Origin: Crotalaria pallida
Taxonomy: Eukaryota > Streptophyta > Magnoliopsida > Fabales > Fabaceae
Length of the DNA: 64,000 bases
NCBI GenBank assembly: GCA_037953625.1
Contig: CM075649.1
Location: 74,617,290 to 74,681,289 of the forward strand
Direction: 5' to 3'
This document shows positions 11,411 through 23,142 of this stretch, piece by piece. Both the position numbers and the translations under genes were made by a program. The notes under the pieces are model-generated. The model was given only the letters and a program-made list of their open reading frames with translations. It was not told the origin of the DNA and ran no database searches. Each line of letters opens with the position of its first letter. Positions within the stretch are counted from its first letter, which is position 1.

Positions 11411-13126
11411 TCAAATTGTAATTTTGTGGAATTCCAACATGATTTGGCCTGCATCATTGACCCCAACAACATTAATTTTACATTCCTCCTCATCAGTTAT
11501 TCCATTAGCAATAGCAAACTCCTGCCAACCGTTTGTTATAAAACAAGTTGATTGTAATTGGTGAGTGAACATTCCTGCAACTATACCGTTGTCGTTGTGA
11601 ATTAAAAGCACTTCATGTTCAGCCCTTGTCGTGAGGTAGTCTTCAACATAAGAGTGTGGGAAAGGCTGGATTAGAAGAAAGCAGATGCGTTAGGAATTGA
11701 AGAACACTAAATAAAATGTGCAAAGTACTTTGTATTTGATGGTTTTTAGATTGATAATTTACCAACGAGTCTGCTTCGATCATGTAATTTTTAATTGTAA
11801 CCCCGAATGTTCGTTCCTCGTCATCCTCTGCCAATCGTCATTGTTTAAAGTTTTTATGAAATAGTTATGTAAAGCAGAAATAAAGGTTGAAAGGGCTCAT
11901 GATACCTTTTTCTGCTGCTTGAAACTCCACTTCAGCACAACATTGGAATTGGTATGCATTGACATCAAAGATCGAAGTGTTAGTGTTTAATTGAAAGAAC
12001 AATGATATAGTAGAAACCAAAGAGAGATCACTTAAAAATTTCTTCCAACCCCTATCAAGCCATACGTCCCCCTCATAGAAATTCAAATCTATGAGCCACT
12101 TCCTTCCATTAGGAATCCGAAGCACAATTGGATTTGTTATCGAGTCGCCAAAGTAATGTACAAATTTCGGCGGCAGCTTCTGCATCATAATGAAAATTGT
12201 ATGACAAAAATTGTATAAATGTAACAATAAAATGTATTGGTTAAGTTCGGATAGTACTTAAGGTACATGTAGAGAAATGTAATTGATCCTGAATGGTTAC
12301 ACTATAATAATTAAAAATAAGTGTGAAAAAGCGAAAATGTAATAATTTTCCTAATGACATTGTTTGTTTCCGATTAGCTGAAGGTTTTATATGAATTAGT
12401 ATTAAAAATACTCATTATATATATGCAGTAGGCATCTTCGAATAAAGAGTTGTGTGTACAACATTCCCATTGGAATTGAACAACATGGTGGAGATTGGCC
12501 TTGAGGAATTGACAACCAAAACCATGTAAATTTGGAAGAAATTTGTAAGTGCTATGAATCATGAAAACGTTAAATGTTTATTGAAAATTGGGTCAGATAG
12601 TACACAGTGAATGATATATAGAAGTAAGGTTTTTCTTTGAGTTTTATTGTAGTTATCAAATATCATTTACCTATAGAGTATGATATAGCAGAGCTAACTA
12701 ATCTAAGTTTATAAAATATGACATGAGAATTGGTGAAATTATAGTGAATTTTGACGAAGAAACCAAATCAGAGAACATAACCACATATGATAACAACAAA
12801 TTAGTTTAGGGTTTAGAAGAGGAAGTGAGTTGAGAAATTAAATTAATGTTCCTCTCCATATTGGGGTTTTGCAAATTAGATTTGATAAATGATAGGTTGC
12901 ATGGTAAAAGAATAATAACACAAGTTTTTAAACATCAATTTCTACGTCGATGGTCTAAAAAATTGAGGGAATGTATAAGTGTGATATGAAAGTACAAGTA
13001 CTTAACCTCCGTTCCATCGTCCATGTTGTGTCCACACAGCTGAACGATGAAAGTAGAAAATCCAGCGTGCAGCACCTTCGATGGCAGACCTGGGTGGCCG
13101 TCATGCTTCGTGGGAGGTGGGTTCAT
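11411..13126 (-). CDS. Two-domain B3 (REM-like) DNA-binding protein gene, four exons
   Basis: Plant-specific B3 proteins bind DNA in the nucleus. I assemble exons 13126-13007, 12179-11906, 11827-11763 and 11665-11411, all with GT-AG borders, giving 237 codons plus stop with phases that fit. The first B3 domain covers about residues 23-130: FSTFIVQL, then LPPKFVHYFGDS, IVLRIPNGRKW and GDVWLDRGWKKFL. The second covers about 143-237: TFGVTIKNYMIEADSL, SYVEDYL, TCFITNGWQEFAIANGI and EEECKINVVG. This two-domain layout resembles the REM group. The ATG at 13126-13124 is the first in frame downstream of the retrotransposon LTR, whose edge lies 53 bp upstream, so promoter or further 5' exons may have been displaced. 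The N-terminal exon is the least certain part. Target genes cannot be inferred. Confidence 0.8.
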
Positions 13127-13179
13127 CTTGACCTCGTTTCTCTCCGCTTCTTCGTGGTGGTACTGATGGAGTTTGAATG

Positions 13180-14459
13180 TGTTCACTCTCTAGCAAGTAT
13201 ACTAGATCGGATAGTAATATAAGATCAAATATCGCCCCTCAGGGATTGCAAATTGTTCAATTAATTTTCACCAAAGAGTAGTTAAAAGCAAAATCTATAG
13301 GTTTCTACTAATTAATCAAGATTGAATTAAAATAAAAATAGAAAATAATTTAAAAACAGAAATTGAATAGAAGTTGTGAGCAATTTGAGAAAGATGTTAG
13401 GAACATGGTTTCATTGTAGGCGTTGTTTATTTATCATGAATCTCTGTTTTTCCCTAAATCATGAACAAATTCCTAAATTGGTAACTATTAGATCCCTCTT
13501 GTATAATTACCGTTTCTTATTCAATTAGACAATCCTTAATTCCTTAAGAGATTAAACTATTGAATAATCTTAATTAAGAATAGGGAATTAATCATGTTAT
13601 ATAATTACCCAATTGTATCCCTACTTGTTGAATAACTATATTGTTTGAAGGCACGACCTATTCTAATTCCTAATCTCTCAATTGAAGAATTAGAGATCCA
13701 AAACAAGACATAAATTGGCCAGATTTATGAATTGGAAATAAAACGCAATCAAACACATGATTTAGAAATGAAAAAACATCAATTCATAAAATCAATAAAC
13801 TAATCCATAAAAATTCACCAATTCCTAACACAAGGGTTTTAATTACACATCATGAAAATAAGAACAAAAGCAATAGAAGAATGCATGATTACCATGAAAA
13901 AGCCTTGGATCATCCAATCCTTGATCTTCTCCTCTTCTAAAACTCTCTAAAATTATGTAATCTCCCTCTCTAAAAGCTGCCTAACCTAGTTCTAAAACCT
14001 CTATTTAAAAGATAAAACGAAATCCTAATTAATCCCCTGAAAAACGCATCAGAAATCAGCCCAATTGGGCCTCCACAACGTTCGCGCGCCTGGGCACGCC
14101 ATGCTCCACGCCTGGGCGCGCTAGGTCTGATGAGTTATAAATTAACGCTGCATGCGCGCCTGGGCGCGCCATCCACGCGCCTGGGCGTGCAACTTTACTT
14201 CTAGCTCCGTTTCTCTCCGTTCTCGCGCCATTTTCAAGGTCCTTTCATCCTCTTTTCAACTCCATATTTATTTTCTTCATTTAAACTCCAAAAGTACCTG
14301 AAACATACCCAAAACGGATCAAAACGTTCAAGGGAATAAAATTTCCTAAACTAATTAAAAACTAAACAAAATCTACCTAAAATACTTAAGAAAAAAACCA
14401 AAACTAAGCAAAAGGGAGTCAAATTAAGCTCTAAAACATCATATGCTAGACCCAAATCA
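13180..14459 (-). repeat. 3' LTR of the gypsy element
   Basis: On the minus strand it starts TGATTTGGGTCTAGC and ends GAGAGTGAACA, with TG...CA ends. It is colinear over its whole length with 61336-62622. Between about 14082 and 14195 it holds a GC-rich cluster in which cgcgcctgggcgcgcc-like units recur four to five times, unlike the AT-rich surroundings. This LTR edge is 53 bp from the B3 gene ATG and reads toward that gene. Confidence 0.9.
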
Positions 14460-14472
14460 CACCCCCAAACTT
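14460..14472 (-). other. Polypurine tract of the gypsy element
   Basis: Minus strand reads AAGTTTGGGGGTG directly before the TGATTTGG start of the 3' LTR, the expected position of the plus-strand primer. Confidence 0.75.
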
Positions 14473-16309
14473 AGCATTTTGCATGTCCCAGGAAAAAGTA
14501 AAATAAAAATTCTAAAACAAAAGACTACCATCCAAATCAAAATGTACAACACCTAATCTAAGACTTCGACTCATCAACACAGCCACATATTTATATAAGC
14601 TATTCACATATCAAAACTTGGTTAAAGAAACAAAACCAATCAGAACTCAAAACTAGTGAACACTCTCAACCTCTCAGTGTATATCTCTCATGTTAAGGTA
14701 TTAACAATTCACTCAAGTTCATACAATAGTAAAGTGTTACCATATGCTTGACCATAGACCCAAATCTCCACTGAAATTATTGAATGCACACACAAATCAA
14801 AAGGTCTTAATTTTGGTTGTAATGAGGCCATGACTAAAAGTGTCAGGTGGGATAGAAGAAAGAAGAGATAAAACAAAGGCTAACTCGCAAACATATTTAC
14901 AAAAGCAAGTTTCCCTCAAAAACCATGAATGAGCAATGAATACAATAAAGACTCACACTCACATCAGGAACATTTTATTCTTCCTTTCTTTATCAATTTT
15001 TTTTCATTCTATTCTCTTCCTTTACATTTATTATTTTTTCCTTATTTTTCTTCACTTGGAAGAGAAATAGAACTCATACACTTTTCACCAATTACTTTCA
15101 CTTTTTCTTTCTATATTCCTCTAAATTGCTCATTCAAAATTTCCAAGGTACTAACAAAGAATATTTCAATAAATGCAGGGTACCAAAGAAAAATCATAAT
15201 ATCTCATAAGGCTCAAAATGGGCAACTAAGGGAATATTTATCAATTCAAATCATGTGAAGGCCACAAAAACACATCCTAAGTGCCTTAATCATATTCATG
15301 CATGCAATCAATTATCAATTTCAAAATGGTCACCGGTCATGTTCTAGAACACAAAACCAAAGTGAACAACACTCATGAAAGAAATAGGGGTCTCAAATCA
15401 AAATAATTCAATAAATCATATACCCCATCAAATAGGCTCAAAATCTCACTAAGCTAAAGTCAGTTCACTAATCTCATGTTCTGAAAATTTTTGTCAAAAT
15501 AACCAGATTTCAAAAATATTTACAGCTCAACAAATAAATAACATGAATCAATGAGTCTAATCCTAAACTAAGTATATACACCTATCATCAGAAAAACAAT
15601 CCTAAGTCTATTACAAAACCTCTACCTAAGACACAAACCAACACCAAAAATGGGAGAAAAATTCAAGTCTGAAAAATTAATTTTTTATTTTGTCCACTCC
15701 CCTAAACTTAGAGGTTGGCTTGTCCTCAAGCAAACTAAACTAAACTAAAACTACAAAATAAAAAATTACATGGAATAAATCTGGAACAGTTACTACTTGC
15801 ATCTGAATAAAATAATCAGCACTAACAAAAGTGAGAAAACATTCCCCCAAACTTTATATAAGTCATTAGAAACAAGTGCCAAAATTAGCACCTCTAATGG
15901 GGGAAATATTAACTCATATTTGTTACTCAAAATATAGCTGGATGCAAATAATAAATAATCCAAATAAATATCCAAGCAATTAAACTAAAAAAAAATCCTA
16001 GAAAGCAATTACATATTTTTGTTGCACAGGTACAGGGACTGGTCTGGTGGGGAAAAAAGCACAAAATATATCAATAAACAGGAATTCCCCCATTTTCTGG
16101 GTTTTTCGCCCAGTGCTCGCTCAGGCGCGCCAGACCTGTACACTGGTGCTTTTTTTTTAATAAATAACAAAATAAAATAAAATAAAAAAATAACCTACAC
16201 TAATTTCCTAAAAACTACTAACTAAGGGAATGCTACCTAAACATTGGGTTACCTCCTAACTAGTGCTTGTTTAACGTCACGAGCTTGACGGGTCACCTCT
16301 TTTTAGAGG
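14473..16309. other. Noncoding 3' region of the gypsy element
   Basis: About 1.8 kb between the protease stop and the 3' LTR. Related full-length elements encode RT, RNase H and integrase here. I see none of those motifs on either strand, only AT-rich DNA with scattered stops. A cctaaacttagaggttggct block near 15702 and a ggcgcgcc near 16124 echo motifs found near and within the LTR. Confidence 0.6.
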
Positions 16310-17530
16310 TTAGGGTGGTTGCCAAGATCTCTTCATGGGTGGCACCTTGCTATTCATCCTCTTCTTAATACTCACTCCATTGAAGTGCTGAATGCACATG
16401 AGAGGAGCAAAGTTCTCCGCGGTGACTGGTAGTTTTTCAAAAATTTTAATTATAGTTTGGTCACCATTCACTCGAAGAATTACTTCTCCCCTAGGCACAT
16501 CAATCACTGCCCCTGCTGTAGCCAAGAATGATCTTCCAAAAATTAGAGGAATATTTTCATCCTCTTCTATATCTAAAATCATGAAATCTAAGGGCAGGAT
16601 AAATTCTTTCACCTTAACCAGAATATCTTCCACCACTCCATATGGGCGGAGAGTGGTTCTATCAGCTAACTGAAGTAATGCCAGGGTAGGCTTAATCTCT
16701 CCTAAGTTTAATGCTTCACAAATAGACAAAGGCATAATGTTAACACTAGCTCCTAAGTCACAGAGAGCCTTACCTGAGTACTCCTTGCCTATGCTAATCA
16801 GAAGAGTGAAGCTACCTGGGTCCTTCAGCTTTGGTGGAAGGTTGGATTTGATGATGCTGCTGCACTTCTCTGCTATCGGGAACGTCTCGTCAGTGAGCAT
16901 CCTCTTCTTCTTTGTCAGCAACTCTTTCATGAATCTCGCGTACATAGGCATTTGTAAAAGAGCCTCTGCAAACGGAATGTTGATCTCCACCTTCCGTAGC
17001 ATCTCCAAGAACTTGGAGAATTGCTTCTGGTCGTCCTCTTTCTTCAACCTCTGAGGATATGGAATCCTTGGAGGTAGTGGTGCTGGTTTAGGTGTGTCTT
17101 TCTCTTTCTCTTGATCCACAGGTGGATCCTGCGTCTGTTGCCTTGCATTTAAGCCTCTTCCACTTGGTTGCTTTGGCCCCTCATCCTTCTTCTCATGCTC
17201 AGTTGCATCACCCTTCTTCTGTGGCTCCTCATACGACTTGCCACTTCGAAGGGTGACCGCCATGCATCGCTCCTTGTAATTGGTTGCAATCTCTAATATC
17301 TGATTGTTTATTTGAGCCAATTGCACCTCCAAGTTGTGAATGTTGACTTCCTGATTGGCGAAATTCGCCCTGGCTTCTGCCATGAAGGTATTGGTTGTGG
17401 TAGCCATTGCTTTAAGTGCCTTCTCCCAACCTTGCTTCTGTGGCGGTGATGGATTGGGTGTTGAGCTGGACCATGAGGTGAGACTGATTTGTTGGCCCTG
17501 GATTGTAGATGTTGGGGTACGTATTGTTGT
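16310..17530 (-). pseudogene. gag-pro: Gypsy gag C-terminus plus aspartic protease (3' segment)
   Basis: This is the downstream part of the gag-protease gene, separated from its 5' part (60170-61115) by the CACTA insertion. After a low-complexity Gln/Pro/Lys-rich gag tail, a retropepsin-like domain shows LCDLGASVNIMPLS (catalytic Asp in DLGAS, the form common in Athila/Tat proteases), then LPLDFMILDIEED and IPLIFGRSFL, the second conserved block. It stops at 16310 without continuing into RT. The frame is open over 407 codons, but the N-terminal start shown by the open frame is an artefact of the interruption, so no functional polyprotein can be made from this locus. Confidence 0.88.
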
Positions 17531-17885
17531 CACTACAAGAAAAACCCTTTATTGCAACGACAAAAGTAGTTGCTAAAAACTAAAAGTCGTTGCTAAAAAT
17601 ATTTTTTGCAACGACATTGGTCGTTGTTGGTAAAGCCGTTGCAAAAGGGTGCAACAACGACTTTCATCGTTGTTATAAAGAACGGTTTTCAGCAACGACA
17701 TGAGTCGTTGCATAAGAGATGTCGTTGCTAAACAAGGTCGACAGAGTTATGTGTAGGTGATCTATTTTGCAACGACATAGATCGACAATGTCGTTGCAAA
17801 ATACCTTTGGTTTCTGCAACGACAATGTCGTTGCAAAACACCTTTGGCTTCTGCAACGACAATATTGTCGTTGCAATAGCCTTTT
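17531..17885. repeat. Left CACTA terminal and subterminal repeat array
   Basis: Contains more than a dozen copies of gcaacgac or its complement gtcgttgc in both orientations within about 350 bp, for example near 17554, 17610, 17770 and 17815. Such arrays are the expected binding sites for CACTA-encoded DNA-binding proteins. The open frames across it are by-products of the repeat. Confidence 0.85.
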
Positions 17886-18199
17886 GTAGTTTAAAAAAAT
17901 ATATATATTTGACCAAAGAAATTTTTTTTATGCTTCAAATTCTAAAATATTTTTAATAGGATTATACAACTACTAAATTTATAACATACATTTGATAAAA
18001 ACTCATCCAATTATTATAAGTTGTGTTTCTTACAAGATACAACATAAGAACATACAAAATAAATCCAAAAAAAAAAGACATTAAAATAAAATACAAAATC
18101 TCTAATATCCTTTGTACTCTACTCCATCTCTTCAAGCAAAACAATTATCCATCATTGCTTGATTCTGTGTGTGCTCGGGACCTGAAATTGATATGTCCT

Positions 18200-18437
18200 G
18201 TCAAAATTACACACTTCAAAAACTAGGACTAGGAGAGTGTGTACATAAATTCTTTAAGTGCTGAAAGTAGCAAAGTTAACATAGCAAGAAACTCTATAGC
18301 CTAAGGTCAAGAACTAAAAGGATAAAAATAAAACACCCCAGAAGAATAAGACAAGATAGAGCAAAAGAATATTTTTTTTTAACTGAAGCAAAAGAATACC
18401 TGTTGTAAAGATAGTAAAACATTCCAATCCAGAAAAA
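18200..18437 (+). repeat. Direct repeat copy 1 inside the CACTA element
   Basis: About 235 bp starting at acacttcaaaaactaggact and running through ctgaagcaaaagaatac to aacattccaatccagaaaa. It is repeated in the same orientation at 20837-21066 with small indels and few substitutions. This indicates a duplication within the CACTA cargo, 2.6 kb apart. Confidence 0.8.
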
Positions 18438-19222
18438 GAAATCCCTTTGCTGATTGAACCCAATAAACATAGTAATACTTTCACAATGAACCAATTTCTT
18501 CTGATAAATGAGTCTAAATACTATAAAGACCTGACAGCTTCTCATTTTAACATACCATACTATTTCTTTTACTATCATATAGCAGAATGAACAGAGGCGT
18601 TCACCAGGCAAAAACATAAGAATAACAGGACCTGCTAGTCTGTTTACAGAAAGAGAGCCTGGCTAGCAAACAGTTACAAAATAAACTAAAGCTTAAATCA
18701 ATTATGAAAAATGAAGCAATCAAATTTGAAATCCATTTTAAGACTGCAAACAACTGAAATCCCAAAGGAATTTAGCATGTTTAGTCAACTCAAAATCCAG
18801 ATGAAAATATGTGACATAGAATAATGAACACATAGGTCCTATATGGGTTAAATTTCCAACCCAAACATGTGTCATATAATCAAATAATGAACATTTAGTT
18901 TACCTAGTTTCAACCAATGCACTCGCTGCTATCAAGTGCTAGTTCCAATTGCCACAATTTAGCCTTTAACCTCAATATCAAGTGCTAGTTCCAAACCAGC
19001 ACGTTTTGCTAATATGTAACTTGAATTAAAGAATGAAATCGAGTAGGTGTAATTACTTAAGAAAGCTTCAGTTGATTCTCGATGTATGCACGTAATAATT
19101 TAATGTAAGTAGAATTATGATGTTGAGCTGTGTAAAAGTTTTAAAGTAACAGGTACCATGCAATAAAGAACTACACCATTACAATAAATGTCAATAACAG
19201 ATTTATAGTGTTTAAATTAGAC

Positions 19223-19594
19223 CTGTGGCAGAATATCACTATTCCTTTCACGGTCTTGATAATGACCAGGCGTAAAAGCTGAATTTGGCCCGTCAAGTTC
19301 AACTTTGAATTTGTCTCCTTGAAGAATACCTTCAAATAATTTATTAATGGTGTTTCCTCTATCCTGCAATCATTGAAAGATCAATAACCAGGTAACTCTG
19401 AATTTAAAATTGATAAACTCAAAATAACTTGGCCATTCCTTGAAGGAGCCAAGTGTAGTTTCCCCAAATAATTTATATCATGGAACAAAACTACTACACA
19501 TAGTGTGAGGCTAGAAACTCACCTTAATTCCAACAGCAATGGTATTTTTCAATTTAACAAGTTCACCTAATCTCAAAGAACCTTGTTTATTATC
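19223..19594 (-). pseudogene. Unassigned captured gene fragment, two exons
   Basis: Two minus-strand exon-like segments with GT-AG borders. Exon 19594-19523 encodes RDNKQGSLRLGELVKLKN and continues to AVGIK. Exon 19363-19223 encodes DRGNTINKLFEGILQGDK, FKVELDGPNSAFTPGHY and QDRERNSDILPQ (47 codons, no stop). The open frames, correct splice borders and protein-like composition suggest a piece of a host gene, but I do not recognise the family. No start or stop of a complete gene is present. Confidence 0.55.
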
Positions 19595-19712
19595 TCTAAC
19601 AAAGATCAAAACCATGTAGCAATTCAGCAAAGGAAAAAAATACCCTGCATTGCTAAATAACAAGAAAAAAACATGTAAAACACCCTCTAATACGTTACAG
19701 CTAAACCAAATG

Positions 19713-19880
19713 TCAAGTGGAAGCATTTCGATCTGCATAAGTGAGTGCTTCTCTATCATCTTTCCCACCAATGAATATTGTTGCCACATTGATTGATACT
19801 TGTGATCTTGATATCTTTTCCAAGCTTCCAAGACCTCTGTCCACAAGAATCCCCACGGTACAAGGAGCACTCCTCAGTAA
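19713..19880 (-). pseudogene. Captured fragment of a CHX cation/H+ exchanger gene
   Basis: After an AG acceptor at 19881, the minus strand encodes LLRSAPCTVGILVDRGLG, then VATIFIGGKDDREALTYA. This matches the C-terminal cytosolic region of plant CHX (monovalent cation:proton antiporter-2) proteins, in which APCSVGILVDRG and F-GGKDDREAL are highly conserved. Only about 50 codons are present; the membrane domain is absent, so it cannot work as a transporter. It is one of several host fragments carried in the same orientation inside the CACTA element. Confidence 0.8.
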
Positions 19881-20836
19881 CTGTTCAACCAAAAATTTAT
19901 TTATTATTTGCACAAAACTACAATCCTTTCTTCTTTTTTTTTCTTTTGGGTGCTTCACACTAACAAAAACAATGCAAACTTATTTTTATAAGACGCTAAT
20001 TATGTATAAACAATGATATTCTCACCAAGTTTTTACAAACACCTATTTTATATACATAAAATACACCGTAACTTGGAACTGTGTCATTACAACTTCAACA
20101 TTCTAATACTTTCACAATGAATGAAGAAGCAGTTGTGGTTAGAGTCTAGAAAAATTCGTCATTTGTATTTTTAATCTATCAGTTGTGATTAGGAGTCATA
20201 ATAAAAAATTGATGTTTGCTAGATAGTGGAGAGCTTGATATATTCCAATGGCAGACAAGATAGTGTTCAAGGCCAGAATTGACGAGAATTGATACTTTTT
20301 TGTATTTTTCACTACTTTTTGTACCAGAATTGTACATATATAGAGAATTAAACTTGAGATTCTATAATATTTATTGCATAACTAAATCACAAAGCATGGG
20401 ATTTCATAATTATTATTACTAAGTACTCCTATTTAGTATGCTTCTTCTAAATAAGGGAAAGCCTCATGTCAGTTCCTAAAACGTGCCGCATAAGTTTGAA
20501 AAATATGCCAAATAAGCTCTCGGATAGCACCCTTTAGTCAACTACAGTAACTATCAATTGTTTTTCCAAGTAAAACACAAGTTGGTCAACTTTATGGTTG
20601 TGGACTTTGATCATCAATTTGATAGTTAGTTGAACAAAGGGTGGCTAATGGCTATATATCCAGGATTCTTCTAGAGAGAACAGAGTGATTCTTTGCATTG
20701 AAAAAATTACCCATGTTTAAATAACATTATTGTTAAACAAATTAAAAATCTAGAAGGAAAGAATTGTCAAATTCCTGCCATGCAAATTTCGAGTGAGGTA
20801 TCAAGCAAGCGCCATAAGTTACACCAACTTTCAGAA

Positions 20837-21066
20837 GAAGTTACACACTTCAAAAACTAGGACTAGGAGAGTGTGTACATAAATTCTTAAGTGCTGGAAG
20901 TAGCAAAGTTTACATAGCAAAGAAACTCTATAGCCTAAGGTCAAGAACTAAAAGGATAAAACACCCCAGAAGAATAAGACAAGATAGAGCAAAATAAAAC
21001 TTTTTTTTTTTAAACTGAAGCAAAAGAATACATGTTGTAAAGATAGTAAAACATTCCAATCCAGAA
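20837..21066 (+). repeat. Direct repeat copy 2 inside the CACTA element
   Basis: Same-orientation partner of 18200-18437. It shares acacttcaaaaactaggact, the gagagtgtgtacataaattc segment, and the cattccaatccagaaaa end. Differences are a short deletion near 20960 and scattered single-base changes. Confidence 0.8.
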
Positions 21067-21384
21067 AAGATCAGACAAGATCTTGATCAAGCCTACTTTG
21101 GAAATAGCATTTCTAAATCCAAATTCCATAAGTTGAGGACCCTCAAGCTGGAAGCCAGCCAAAACACAATTAATCATGAACTTACAGAAAAACATTAGCA
21201 AAATTAAATCTTCCATTAGTATTTGCAATAGGCTTCAAATTTCCTTGAATATTTAAAAGGAAAAAAAAACTATAAACATAAAATGAAAAAAATACGTATG
21301 ATTAAGCTTTCAGATTTATTATTAATACGAAATACGGAATACATATCAATTTACAACAAGAGAGAGAGATGAAAATAACTAGAC

Positions 21385-21698
21385 CTGTTTGGTGTGACCT
21401 CAAATCCAACAATACGAGCAGAGTCAGTTTCGGGATCCTTGTGATACATGACTCTAAAACTCAAGTGGTTATAGATAAAATATCTCTCCTCTTTACTCTG
21501 AATAGAAATTGTAAATTTGTAAGAACAGGGGAACAAAAAATAATAATTAAACTTCCATAACATAACTTCATAGTCAGTTATTATTATACCCCTTGATAGT
21601 TTCCTATGAACCCAACAAGAAAACCATGTTCATATGTTGTTGATTGACTTCTATCCCTCCTTTGTCTAAGAACAGCAATCGGACAGTTATCCAAAATC
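21385..21698 (-). pseudogene. Captured fragment of a TM9SF/TMN (EMP70) gene, two exons
   Basis: Two exons with GT-AG borders and compatible phases: 21698-21590 (ILDNCPIAVLRQRRD, then TYEHGFLVGFIGNYQG) and 21497-21385 (SKEERYFIYNHLSFRVMYHK, then ETDSARIVGFEVTPN). This matches the lumenal N-terminal domain of plant transmembrane nine (TMN) proteins, where LDNLP, Y-HG-HVG, KEEKYFIHNHL and TDSARIVGFEV are conserved. The nine-helix membrane part is absent. Intron-containing structure shows capture of genomic DNA rather than of a cDNA. Confidence 0.85.
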
Positions 21699-21821
21699 CT
21701 GCATGTACAATTCAAAGATTTAGGGGCCACCAGAACACAAAGCAGAAAGCTATAGACAACCAGGCAACTGGCCACGAAAACTTAAAAGAGAAGAAAATAA
21801 ACTCATACTACATAATTAGCA

Positions 21822-21950
21822 CTGGCTGACAGGTTGTTTTTCTTCTAGTGTCAATGGTCTATGTGGTCGGAATGTGTCCCTATGGCACTTCACCCACCAC
21901 CAAAATCGTAGGTACATGACATGCATACCAAATTCTCGGGCTACTTCTTC
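21822..21950 (-). pseudogene. Captured exon fragment of a UBP12/13-type ubiquitin protease gene
   Basis: One minus-strand exon, 43 codons after an AG acceptor at 21951, encodes EEVAREFGMHVMYLRFWWW, KCHRDTFRPHRPLTLEEKQP. In plant UBP12/UBP13 (USP7-like deubiquitinases) the corresponding C-terminal ubiquitin-like region reads EEVAKEFG...RFW-WAKR...T-RPNRPLT--EE. The catalytic domain is absent. It lies 124 bp upstream, on the minus strand, of the TM9SF exons, so the CACTA has placed exons of two unrelated genes side by side. Confidence 0.75.
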
Positions 21951-21999
21951 CTGATAGAAGCATCATGGTCAGAAATATATGATGTAAATATAGAATCAA

Positions 22000-23040
22000 A
22001 TTCTGTTTCATCAAAATATCAAAAGAATTACAAGTCAATTGACAATGTCACTAGACAATAAAGGTAACAACAAAATAGAAAAAATTGCATATTGTTAGCA
22101 AGGAAGGGCACAATATTAAAAATGATAATTCCAAAACCATTTTAAGCAGTAAGTAATCATCTTAATATATAGAGGTGCATGGGGTTTTTAGTTGCTCAAA
22201 AGAATCCCTCTATCCCTATAGATACTTTATTCAGCAAGCCATCTATAGGGGCCCTATATATATATATATACAAGGAATGTTTCAACATCATTTGTAAAAT
22301 TTGCATGTAGAACTCAAAAATCTTATCTGCCATAGATTTCGTAGTGCATGACATGGTGTAACCATGATAAAGCAAGGTGACTATAGAAGAAAAAAATTAA
22401 CTTTGATAGACTCATAAAACGTGGAAGTAAATAGAATGATAAGATAATGCGTATCATGCATATCTAGACTGATGAATAAGAAATTCAACCAAATTAAATT
22501 AACTACTCTGCAAAAAGGACATGAGTTCTCACAAACTTAAATCTACAACACAATCACAAGACAAATAATTACATGCAAACAAAAGAGACATCAAAAAGTA
22601 GCACAAGTTAGCAACTCCTAAAAAGTCACTGTTAATCCTTTCCTATCTGTTCATGCAAAAAATATAACCTTTCCTTTTCTGCACAAAATAAGGTTTACAA
22701 GTGTATAGGATCAAGCCTAGACCACTATCATAGACATCCACTCTAACAAACACTCACTAATGCTAACCAATGACACAAGATAGAGAACCATAACTATTGA
22801 ACTTCAATTACACAGATAAATAATGCACTAAAGCCCGTGACTGTAGGGGCAAAATTACTCAGTGATGCAACTAGGAAGACTACTATAGTACTATACCACC
22901 AATGAGCTGATGTACAACTGCATATTATTAGGATAAAAACTTGTTTCGAAGAGTCACTCCCAACCAAGGGGGAGGACATTAGTACATTAAGCGTAACAAA
23001 ACTAGTGATGCTCCTCCTGCACATTAGCTTTGCTATAGAC
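22000..23040. other. CACTA cargo without recognisable coding sequence
   Basis: AT-rich sequence resembling intron or intergenic DNA, with a short TA microsatellite at about 22255-22270. Short open frames on the minus strand near 22794-23063 have no family resemblance. Confidence 0.45.
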
Positions 23041-23044
23041 AGAC

Positions 23045-23142
23045 CTAATTCTATTTTTCTCACTTTTGCTTTGGCAGATTAGCTTCACAGTTCCAGTCTC
23101 ACATGATTTTAACACTTTGGCAGCTAAACTAGACAATGGTTC
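23045..23142 (-). pseudogene. Unassigned exon-like segment in CACTA cargo
   Basis: Minus strand: an AG acceptor, 98 bp open, and a GT donor. It encodes EPLSSLAAKVLKSCETGTVK then LICQSKSEKN. It looks like a captured host exon by analogy with its neighbours, but I do not recognise the protein. Confidence 0.4.

Noticed and set aside
12374..12562. Additional exon of the B3 gene in the first intron
   Set aside because: The minus-strand frame lacks B3 resemblance and suitable splice borders, and exons 1 and 2 already join in phase.
16392..17576. Plus-strand open frames opposite the gypsy protease
   Set aside because: They are antisense shadows of the gag-protease gene, which shows clear retropepsin motifs on the minus strand.
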